From NCBI GenBank assembly GCA_900542045.1, contig UQMI01000018.1:1-60148 (forward strand): a stretch of DNA of 60,148 bases, read 5' to 3'. Below, one piece after another: positions 46,749 to 54,501 of this stretch. Position 1 is the stretch's first letter; each line of letters opens with the position of its first letter. The position numbers and the translations under genes are program-made. The DNA comes from an uncultured Blautia sp. Its GTDB lineage: Bacteria > Bacillota > Clostridia > Lachnospirales > Lachnospiraceae. The notes under the pieces are model-generated. The model saw nothing but the letters and a program-made list of their open reading frames with translations. It was not told the DNA's origin and ran no database searches.

Positions 46749-48295
46749 TACTTCTCCGCCTCTCCTTTTCTTTCTCTCTGCCGAATCAAAGCGGCAATCC
46801 TTTGTTTTAAATAATTACACTCTTTCGTCCTTCCAAATACCACCCATACCATGGCCAGGTACACTGCAGTTATTAACGCTCCTTTCATCAGGAACCCCCA
46901 TAAGCCATCTCCCAGGAATCTGTTTCCCAGCCACATACATAAAATACCGCAGCCTGCCGTAAATATAGTGTAAATCCCATATCTCAGATAATAGACTCCC
47001 AGATTTTTTTTCCAGTTTTTCTGAATGCCGAACTTGAAAAAAACCAACGGTTCCACCCAGAAATTCGTTGCCAGAGAACTGATGATTGTACCTGAGATCA
47101 CACCGGCGATCCCATAATTTCTTACAAGCAAAAGAGAAATTCCCAGATTGATTCCCACTTCAAAAATTGGTTTGTATCGGTCATACCAGAATAATCCCAT
47201 TGCATTTCGAAAACAAATTGTCATTTGTCTCATGCCGAGAATATAAAAGTCTATTACAATGATCAAAACTGTGACAAAAGGCAGCAAATATTTCTCACCG
47301 AAAAACAATTTGATAAATGGGTTAAATAAAACCAGCAAACACACAGACTCCCACCCGAAAAGGAATGACGCTCCCATATTCAGACTCTGGTATGTTTCCA
47401 AAACCTGTTCCGGTGATTCTGTTGCGCTTAAATTGCCAACTCCTGCGATGATCGCATTATAGATATAATCAGAAACTGTCCTCAGATTATTAATCACCAT
47501 TTTATAATTCGAATAAATTCCCACGGTTCCCAGACCGACAAACATGGAAATCAACATATTGTCTGTATTAAACACAAATACAGAACCAAATCTGTGAACT
47601 GCCATCGCTCGAATATGATCAAATATATCTTTTTTTACTTCTTGGTCCGGCCATCCGCCATGCTTTTCCTTTATAAAAGGATATTTGCGATCTGCCACCA
47701 CAGAAAGCACAATATTCGTTAATACCTGGCAGCAAATCTGCACTCCTAAATATAAATAAAAATTTTTAGTGGCAATAATAATGATGATCTGAGCAACTAC
47801 CTGCAGACATCGTATAATCTGCGTCACACCGGATATAATATACTCTTTCTGATCCGCACGGATTAATGTCTGCTTGTAAGAAAAAAAGTAACTGCTGACT
47901 GAATTGATCAGATACAGCAAATAAATCAAACGAATATGGGGAATCTGGGTCTCGCCGATAAAATAGCCCAGAAAAGGAAACATCGCCATCCCGATCACAG
48001 CTACTGCCACACCAACCATAAAATACAGTCTTCTGTACAGATTCATCAAACGGCAGATCCCTTCTTTGTCATCTCTGGATATCATACCGTACATACCGTA
48101 CATCATAGAAGTCCCGATTCCCAGCTCTGCCAGAGAAAATATCGTAAGTATTTCTGTAAACAGTCCGTTTACCCCAAGATATTCCTCTGAAAAGTATCTT
48201 ACAAAAATGAATCTGGCCAGAAACTGCAGGAAAATATTTACTCCCTGAGCTCCCAGTGATACCGTTAAATTTAATATCGCATTTTTGGTCCTCAT
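46748..48295 (-). CDS. Polysaccharide flippase, Wzx-like
   Basis: A 515-residue membrane protein with about 12-14 helices and an N terminus (RFIFVRYFSEEYLGVNGLFTE, cut short here) typical of Firmicute O-unit/teichoic flippases of the MOP superfamily. It should move undecaprenyl-PP-linked repeat units to the outer face for the Wzy-like polymerase at 53093. The basic C terminus (RQRERKGEAEK) is cytosolic. It is translationally coupled to the ligase gene. Confidence 0.9.
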   Translation of the reverse strand: MRTKNAILNLTVSLGAQGVNIFLQFLARFIFVRYFSEEYLGVNGLFTEILTIFSLAELGIGTSMMYGMYGMISRDDKEGICRLMNLYRRLYFMVGVAVAVIGMAMFPFLGYFIGETQIPHIRLIYLLYLINSVSSYFFSYKQTLIRADQKEYIISGVTQIIRCLQVVAQIIIIIATKNFYLYLGVQICCQVLTNIVLSVVADRKYPFIKEKHGGWPDQEVKKDIFDHIRAMAVHRFGSVFVFNTDNMLISMFVGLGTVGIYSNYKMVINNLRTVSDYIYNAIIAGVGNLSATESPEQVLETYQSLNMGASFLFGWESVCLLVLFNPFIKLFFGEKYLLPFVTVLIIVIDFYILGMRQMTICFRNAMGLFWYDRYKPIFEVGINLGISLLLVRNYGIAGVISGTIISSLATNFWVEPLVFFKFGIQKNWKKNLGVYYLRYGIYTIFTAGCGILCMWLGNRFLGDGLWGFLMKGALITAVYLAMVWVVFGRTKECNYLKQRIAALIRQRERKGEAEK

Positions 48296-48318
48296 ATATT
48301 TTCCTTATTTGTATGTGT

Positions 48319-48552
48319 CTATACCAGCTTCAGAACCTCATCCGCCAGTTCCCCTACCGTGGCTACTTGATTCAGTACCCGCTGCGGAATAGAAATGTTC
48401 AACTCATCTTCTAATTCTCCAACAAAAGAATAAATCTCCATAGAAGACATTTCCAGATCATCCATAAAAGAACTGTCTTCTTCGATGGATTCCGCATCGG
48501 AGTTTTCCTGCGCTAAACGTATAATCTTCTCTAATACATCACATTTTTCCAT
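48319..48552 (-). CDS. Acyl carrier protein
   Basis: A 77-residue acidic, four-helix carrier protein. The usual DSL phosphopantetheine site reads LEMSSMEI, so Ser37 is the likely attachment residue, with Ser replacing the preceding Asp as a variant. This differs from fatty-acid AcpP and resembles dedicated carriers such as DltC in being paired with an adenylating ligase. It lies between an SGNH hydrolase and the flippase. Together with the ligase (45321) and an acyltransferase (49700) it may form a pathway that decorates the polymer. Confidence 0.88.
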   Translation of the reverse strand: MEKCDVLEKIIRLAQENSDAESIEEDSSFMDDLEMSSMEIYSFVGELEDELNISIPQRVLNQVATVGELADEVLKLV

Positions 48553-48575
48553 TCTTCCAATCCTCCCAATTTCTT

Positions 48576-49694
48576 TTATTTTTCTGATTTCAAAAAAGCA
48601 TCCGCGAAAAAAGATCCCAGAATTTCCTGACCTTTCTCGCTGACATGTAATGCCCTGCCCGTCTCAGGATCATAATCAAGAAAATGCTCTTCTTTCTGCT
48701 CCGGATCGATTTCACATTCCCAGCTGTCAAGCAAAGGCAATCCTCGGGCCTCTGCCACGAAACGAATGATAGTATTCGTCTCCTGCACAGAATCACTGTG
48801 ATCTCCAGGTATCTTATAGTATGTACAAAGGTATATCCGTGCCTGCGGATACTTGTTTTCTATTCGATCCAGCATTTCCATATATTGTTCTGTCAACACC
48901 TGTGAATCTACTTGATTCAGGCCGTCATTCCCGCCCAGAAACACAAACACCACATCCGGATCATATCCCCCCAGACTTAACTGCTCTCCACGTATGCTGT
49001 TACCTCCTGTAGAATAGTCCACATGATCCAGCAATTCCAGTACTCCTGTACCGCTTCCCGCATTTATCGCACAGGGAATCATACCGGTTTCTTTTGCCAG
49101 TACACTCCACCACATAGATTGCACATTAAAATCGTCCAAATCATAATACCCGTAATTTCCCTCTGTAATATATCCGCTGTACGCGCTGATACTATCTCCG
49201 AGTACGGAAAACCGCATTCCCGAGGCCCAGGTATCTGGTGGTTCATAGCCTCCTTCTCCCAGCACTTCAAAATCCTCTTCTTCATTATAAACGGAAAAAA
49301 CTATGGAATATACTTCTTCCGGTATATCCTCTGTATAAATGCCGCTGTTCTGCTCGTCATGAGAAAAAATGCTTCCATCTTCTCTCAGCCAAAGAATACT
49401 GTGATCTCTGTCATCCGTAAAACAATACCGAATTCTGTCCGGTCTGGTTATCTGATCATTCAGATATACGATATAGGTGGATCCCTCTTTATTTTCTTCC
49501 TTTTCTAATACTCCTCCATCACTTATGTACCTGACATTTTTTTCATACTGATACATTAAGTGCCACGCCGACTCATCATGTACCATTTCATTCATTTGAA
49601 TATCCTGCTTCATTTGAGGATAAAGCCAGAGTATTCCGCATAAAATAAGCAGCACTATCAATAATCCGGTCAAAAACAGAACAATCCGACGCAT
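48576..49694 (-). CDS. Membrane-anchored SGNH/GDSL hydrolase
   Basis: A 372-residue protein with an N-terminal signal anchor (about 4-25), a ~130-residue unrecognised domain, then an SGNH esterase domain: block I FSVLGDSISAYSG near residue 165, block III FVFLGGNDGLNQ near 245, and a C-terminal His near residue 355. It should act outside the membrane, removing or transferring acyl/acetyl groups on the polymer. The ATG at 49694 is chosen for AAAGGGG upstream; it lies just past the acyltransferase stop. Confidence 0.88.
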   Translation of the reverse strand: MRRIVLFLTGLLIVLLILCGILWLYPQMKQDIQMNEMVHDESAWHLMYQYEKNVRYISDGGVLEKEENKEGSTYIVYLNDQITRPDRIRYCFTDDRDHSILWLREDGSIFSHDEQNSGIYTEDIPEEVYSIVFSVYNEEEDFEVLGEGGYEPPDTWASGMRFSVLGDSISAYSGYITEGNYGYYDLDDFNVQSMWWSVLAKETGMIPCAINAGSGTGVLELLDHVDYSTGGNSIRGEQLSLGGYDPDVVFVFLGGNDGLNQVDSQVLTEQYMEMLDRIENKYPQARIYLCTYYKIPGDHSDSVQETNTIIRFVAEARGLPLLDSWECEIDPEQKEEHFLDYDPETGRALHVSEKGQEILGSFFADAFLKSEK

Positions 49695-49699
49695 TTCTG

Positions 49700-50758
49700 C
49701 TACCCCTTTCTCCTCTTCCACATTTTTTGAAAATTCTGAAACTGTTTAACTGCAAAATAGATGAGAAGAATTAAAAGAACCCGTACTACAAAAAACAAAA
49801 ATGCCGTTGTCAGTAAAGAATCTGTACGCAGCAAATCCCAGGAACGCCACTGAAATACCAGATGCTCAAAAGCATGGATACTGATGATTAAATAGGAATT
49901 TCTTCCGAAAAACATAAAAGGAGTATATATTTTCCATCCCGGCCGGAAAATCCACAAATAAATCCGCAGTATCACATACCCTGCACAGACCGTTCCCATA
50001 TAATCGATCAGCCCCAGTTTCATATCTCCTGTACTCAGATTCACATTACCTGCTTTCAGTACAAATGCAGCATATATTGCCAGTACAGCAAAGAGCCATG
50101 GGGAAATCTTTGAAAATAACCACCCTTTCTTCTTTAACAGATAACCTGTATACATAAATCCCATTGCCAGAAAAGTTGGCACAATACAATAAGGCAGATC
50201 CGGCAGGAAGAGACGCATACAATATCCCAAAACAACAAAAAACGCCACCAAAATGCCTCTGTATACATCCTTTTCCGTTATTCGGAATATTAATGTCAAC
50301 AGCAGCCATCCAAAAAGCAACGCCAAAAAATACCAAAACACAAATATTGATTCTACTTGTATTCCAAGATATTCACCGCCTCCCATTTTCCCTAATAAAC
50401 AACCGGCTACTCTTGCCAGAGCCCCGGAAAAAATCGGCTGGCCCAGAAAAAAATTTAACGGTATCCGGCAAATAATACAAAGCGCGAAGACAGTAAAGTA
50501 GGGTTTCAGCAAAAGCAGAAGCTGCGCCTTCAAGGCCTTTTTGCTTTTAATTGGACGGAACCCATATCCGCTGATTATAAACAGGGTTCCCATAGCAACA
50601 CCGCTGGAAGCATAAATCAGCCTCCATATCAGAGGATACCAGGAACTGTTATTAATCCCCCACACCTCTGTAAAGGAATGAATCATGATAACTTCCAGGA
50701 TGATCATTCCCTTCAGACAATCGAACATTCCCATTGTATTTTTACGAATTCCTGGCAT
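49700..50758 (-). CDS. Acyltransferase family 3 membrane protein
   Basis: A 352-residue integral membrane protein with about ten helices. The family signature is near the N terminus (CLKGMIILEVIMIHSF, with the catalytic His in the first helix). These enzymes move acetyl or succinyl groups onto extracellular sugars. The start at 50758 fits an AAGGGAGA ribosome site; it overlaps the glycerophosphotransferase gene by 17 bp. Next to an SGNH hydrolase and an acyl carrier protein, it probably modifies the exported polymer. Confidence 0.85.
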   Translation of the reverse strand: MPGIRKNTMGMFDCLKGMIILEVIMIHSFTEVWGINNSSWYPLIWRLIYASSGVAMGTLFIISGYGFRPIKSKKALKAQLLLLLKPYFTVFALCIICRIPLNFFLGQPIFSGALARVAGCLLGKMGGGEYLGIQVESIFVFWYFLALLFGWLLLTLIFRITEKDVYRGILVAFFVVLGYCMRLFLPDLPYCIVPTFLAMGFMYTGYLLKKKGWLFSKISPWLFAVLAIYAAFVLKAGNVNLSTGDMKLGLIDYMGTVCAGYVILRIYLWIFRPGWKIYTPFMFFGRNSYLIISIHAFEHLVFQWRSWDLLRTDSLLTTAFLFFVVRVLLILLIYFAVKQFQNFQKMWKRRKG

Positions 50759-51968
50759 TCGTTTCATTTCTCCCTTCATTCAGCAGTTTTTGCACTGCCC
50801 TATAATTTCGCTCGCAATTTTTATGATCTCTCTGATTAAAAAAATCGTCCACCCTCTTCTGGTATTTTTCCTGCATTTCGCAGGCCCCCTTTAAGCAGGT
50901 TTCCAGTTCTTTTATCAATTCACGTTCATGACAGACTACAGGCCCAAATCCATCCCTCTCATACGAAAAATATCCTTTCTGATAATGATCCGCAAAAAAA
51001 TCTTTCTGATCAAACTGATAATACAGTACCGGTTTTTTCATATAAGCGAAATCAAAAAAGACTGACGAATAATCCGTAATCAGAATATCTGTCTCTATCA
51101 GCAGCTTCTGAACATCTGCCTTTTTTTCTGTCTCGACCAAAACATTTTTATCTTTTGAAAAAAAACTTTGTCCGTAAATCTGAATTTCATGATGCGGATA
51201 AAATAATAGCTGATAATGGTATTTTTTTAATAATACCTGCAGTTTCTCACTGTTCAGAAATCCCTGAATCGTCTGATAATACCGGCTCTTTTGAAATGCG
51301 CTTTTGCCGATTGACTGCAGATAAAGTCTCCATGTAGGCATTAACAAAATTTTTCCGGATCTGTGCCTGGACTTTTCCACAGGGAGAGCATCAAACCGGC
51401 AGAATCCCAGGCATCTGGCTATGGAATTTTTATACCCAAAATAGGTACCGATAAATTCCCTTTCTCTCATTGATGCGCAGACAAATAAATCCAGATTCGT
51501 TGTTTTCGCATATAGATAGGGGATATTATGCAGTGTAATACCGTGCTGCAGAAATACTTTTTTCCCCCCTACCGGATTTCTGGCATCCAGCAGCTTAAAA
51601 AAATACATATCTGCCGCATATCCCATGATATGCGTACTTATTTTCACTTCAGAAAGCACAAAAGCCAGCATATGATGAAAACTTCTATAACGAATCGTAT
51701 TCCCCAATGCTTCCACCTTTGCCTTATCCGCGGAATCATCCGAAATAATATATCGAATGTTCACATCCGGTGCTTTTCTTCGTATATAAGCAAATAAGTG
51801 ATATCCATTATCTCTTGCGTCAATCCCCCGTTCTGCAATGATCCAAAGATGTCTGTATTCCGGCCGGTATCGCAATATCGGCGCAACCAGGCGAGCCGCG
51901 GCATACTGCACCCAATAATACAGAAAACGAAATTTATCTCCCAAAAACTTTAGTCTGCGATATAACAA
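50742..51968 (-). CDS. CDP-glycerol glycerophosphotransferase, TagF-like
   Basis: A 408-residue peripheral membrane transferase of the TagB/TagF/TarL family, which adds glycerol- or ribitol-phosphate from CDP-alcohols to a lipid-linked acceptor. The defining segment LLIETDILITDYSSVFFDF (near residue 290-308) and YPHHEIQ near 255 are present, as is the FLQHGITLHN region near 138. Start is TTG at 51968 with GGAGGGAG upstream, 3 bp after the glycosyltransferase stop. No CDP-glycerol cytidylyltransferase (TagD) is in the window. It gives the polymer a teichoic-acid-like phosphodiester component. Confidence 0.93.
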   Translation of the reverse strand: MLYRRLKFLGDKFRFLYYWVQYAAARLVAPILRYRPEYRHLWIIAERGIDARDNGYHLFAYIRRKAPDVNIRYIISDDSADKAKVEALGNTIRYRSFHHMLAFVLSEVKISTHIMGYAADMYFFKLLDARNPVGGKKVFLQHGITLHNIPYLYAKTTNLDLFVCASMREREFIGTYFGYKNSIARCLGFCRFDALPVEKSRHRSGKILLMPTWRLYLQSIGKSAFQKSRYYQTIQGFLNSEKLQVLLKKYHYQLLFYPHHEIQIYGQSFFSKDKNVLVETEKKADVQKLLIETDILITDYSSVFFDFAYMKKPVLYYQFDQKDFFADHYQKGYFSYERDGFGPVVCHERELIKELETCLKGACEMQEKYQKRVDDFFNQRDHKNCERNYRAVQKLLNEGRNETNARNS

Positions 51969-51971
51969 TAT

Positions 51972-53096
51972 CTACTCCCTCCTGCCGTAACGCATTGCTT
52001 TATTAAAGACGTTCTCATACCCCAAACCAGCATTCTCAATAGAAAAGTCCATCGCCCTTTGACGTAGACGTTCATAATCCGGCACCTGTTGTATCGCTTT
52101 AAGAATTCCTTCTTTCAGCGCCTCGGCATCATCCATTTCAACGAGTATTCCAAATTCACCCCCATTTAAAATTTCCCTGGGGCCAGAAGGACAGTCTACA
52201 CTAACAATACGGCAGCCGCATGCCAGGGCTTCAATTAATACAGTAGGAAGTCCTTCATATTCTGATGATAATACCAGGCAGTCACAGGCAGCCATATATG
52301 CATACGGATTACTGACATAACCCGCAAAATCTACCCACTCTTTCAGGCCCAGCCGCTTTACCTGTTCCCGCAGCTTATCCTCCAATTCGCCTTCGCCTAA
52401 TAGAATCAGGCGAAAATCTCCATAGCTTCTCAATTTTAATAAAGTTCGAAACATCAGAGCATGATTTTTCTGCGGGCTCAGTCTGCCAGCCAGCAAAAGC
52501 GTATAACAAGATCTGTTCTTTCCCAGCCATGGATGAACAATCGTCTCTCGCATTTGCGTAAATAACTCCTCACCCACCACCGGGTTATATACCGTAGTTA
52601 CTTTTTCAGAAGCGGCATCACAGCATCGGAGATAGTCTAAACGAACTGCCTCTGAAACCGCCACAACCTGACTGTACTGGCGATCAAAAAAACGGAATAA
52701 GCTGCGTCTTACAATACGAAAACTGGTTTTTTCCACAGACATTGTATTATGAAGTACACAAATAAGAGGCGTGTTCTTTCCAGAAAAAGCATATGCGATT
52801 GCTGCCACCTGTGCCATTTCTGACATGACAGCCATCACCAGATCATATTTTCCCGAATTCATTATGCGAATCAGCTTCTGTATATTTTTTACATTTTTTC
52901 GCAGCTTACCCTTCTCTGGTATTTTCATATCCAATACAGGAATATTTTTATCTAATAATTCTTTGGATGGGCCATAATTATAACGCACGGCTATTTCTAC
53001 ATGATGCCCTCTTTTTCTTAATTCATTTGCCAGGCATACCGTAGTCCGTTCTGCACCTCCTCCGTCAAACCGGTGAAAAAAAATGCAAACATTCAA
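51972..53096 (-). CDS. Glycosyltransferase family 4
   Basis: A 374-residue GT-B enzyme. N-terminal FHRFDGGGAERTTVCLA is the acceptor-side glycine-rich loop; the GT4 donor-site segment is SSEYEGLPTVLIEALACG near residue 275, with the E-x7-E pair, preceded by LLAGRLSPQKNHALM near 200. The sugar is unknown. It overlaps the polymerase gene by 4 bp and is followed 3 bp later by the glycerophosphotransferase gene, so it belongs to the same transcript. Confidence 0.94.
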   Translation of the reverse strand: MNVCIFFHRFDGGGAERTTVCLANELRKRGHHVEIAVRYNYGPSKELLDKNIPVLDMKIPEKGKLRKNVKNIQKLIRIMNSGKYDLVMAVMSEMAQVAAIAYAFSGKNTPLICVLHNTMSVEKTSFRIVRRSLFRFFDRQYSQVVAVSEAVRLDYLRCCDAASEKVTTVYNPVVGEELFTQMRETIVHPWLGKNRSCYTLLLAGRLSPQKNHALMFRTLLKLRSYGDFRLILLGEGELEDKLREQVKRLGLKEWVDFAGYVSNPYAYMAACDCLVLSSEYEGLPTVLIEALACGCRIVSVDCPSGPREILNGGEFGILVEMDDAEALKEGILKAIQQVPDYERLRQRAMDFSIENAGLGYENVFNKAMRYGRRE

Positions 53097-54394
53097 GATG
53101 ATTCCTCCCCTGGAAGCTTAATCTTACCAGCATATTCCTCATACCGGTATCCCATTATCACAATACTGGAAAACATAGTGGTATAGAAATAATAAAGAGT
53201 ATTATCTGTCATCAGCGTAACAAACAGCGTGACCAGCACCGCTCCTGTTAAAATCCCATGACGCCTGTCTTCCTCCGTTTCCTGCTTATGAAAGAAGTAT
53301 CGTATCCGGTATTGGAGAAATATGATCAACCAGACAATATACCCCAGACACCCTAACTCAATATACTGCCGGAGCAGATCATTATGAACGTCCGCAACTG
53401 AATAACCATCCGAACGTACCAACGACAGCGCACCAGTAGACAAAGATCCGGAAACATATCCGATACCCCTTCCCAGATAGCCTACTCCCAGCTCATACCA
53501 GCTCTTTACTGAATCAAAAATCCAGCTTCTTCCGGAAGTCTCCAAACCAACCTGCTCCAACCAGTCATAAAGTCCGTAACGTATGGCGACAATATATACC
53601 ACTCCCAGAACCGCTGTCACAGCAGCAATTGTCATCATAATTTTTCTCGTACTCTTTTTCATAAAAAGGATCAGCAATCCTCCAATAATCACCGCTGCTA
53701 TGGCAGAAATCAGAACACTTCTTTTCAGGCCAAGGAAGAACAAAAACACACCTGCAATAAACCAGGGCAGCCTCGATTTGTTTTTCTTAAAATCCAGAAG
53801 AAAATACACCAGGAAAAAGGCGACTGCAAAGCAGTGTTCCGTAGATTCAAACACCTTCATAATCGGTCCTGTTTCAGCTGTAACTGATACAATCACATCG
53901 ATATATTCCGATACAAATTCAGCTGCCCCATTCTCCCGAATCATCTGTATCATAAGAATCACGTCTGACAAAGCCAACGCTAAAAACTGGTAATAAATCC
54001 CTTTGCTGCCGAATAAGTACAATGCTGCAGCCGCTACCAGTATTGCAATATATTGATAGACAACATAAAAAAGCCCTCTGGTTATAATACGGAAAGCTGC
54101 CATCGTAAAAGCCCAAAAAGGAATCGAATATACCAACGACCATGTGTATGGCGCCGCCAGACGAATTGCATACTGCACACTCAAAGCACCATGCTTCACA
54201 TCCGGCGATATTAAAAACACGATTATGGCTAAGGCAATAATTCCCATTCCGAACAGATACATATACATAAATCCGAAACCGCCAATTGACAGAAATCCTT
54301 CAGAAAAATAAAACATGGGAACGGCCAGAGCAAGATATATTAATATAAGTACCGCCTTACCAATATCCTTCACTTTACTGCCCTCCAAATTCAC
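53093..54394 (-). CDS. O-antigen polymerase/ligase-like membrane protein (Wzy)
   Basis: A 433-residue protein with about 11 membrane helices and one large extracytoplasmic loop (about 275-330). The Wzy_C-type signature DVHNDLLRQYIELGCLGY lies at its end near residue 335. Polymerases of this class join lipid-linked repeat units outside the membrane, with Wzz-type proteins setting length; two such proteins are encoded immediately upstream. Polymerase rather than ligase is favoured by the Wzz and Wzx neighbours. Confidence 0.88.
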   Translation of the reverse strand: MNLEGSKVKDIGKAVLILIYLALAVPMFYFSEGFLSIGGFGFMYMYLFGMGIIALAIIVFLISPDVKHGALSVQYAIRLAAPYTWSLVYSIPFWAFTMAAFRIITRGLFYVVYQYIAILVAAAALYLFGSKGIYYQFLALALSDVILMIQMIRENGAAEFVSEYIDVIVSVTAETGPIMKVFESTEHCFAVAFFLVYFLLDFKKNKSRLPWFIAGVFLFFLGLKRSVLISAIAAVIIGGLLILFMKKSTRKIMMTIAAVTAVLGVVYIVAIRYGLYDWLEQVGLETSGRSWIFDSVKSWYELGVGYLGRGIGYVSGSLSTGALSLVRSDGYSVADVHNDLLRQYIELGCLGYIVWLIIFLQYRIRYFFHKQETEEDRRHGILTGAVLVTLFVTLMTDNTLYYFYTTMFSSIVIMGYRYEEYAGKIKLPGEESS

Positions 54395-54449
54395 TTATGA
54401 AACTTTATCTTTTTCACTGTTACTTTGACAGTTTATATGCCACACAAGG

Positions 54450-54496
54450 AAATATCCGGAGCATAAAGCGTCAGAAGCTCCTATCTCCGGATATTT
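54450..54496 (-). other. Intergenic 12-bp hairpin between wzz-like and wzy-like genes
   Basis: AAATATCCGGAG and its exact complement CTCCGGATATTT enclose a 23-nt loop, 5 bp after the stop of the Wzz/GGDEF-like gene. No T-run follows on the minus strand, so this is not a standard terminator; it could stabilise the upstream message, or be a processing or antitermination element. Confidence 0.6.
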
Positions 54497-54501
54497 GCAC
54501 T

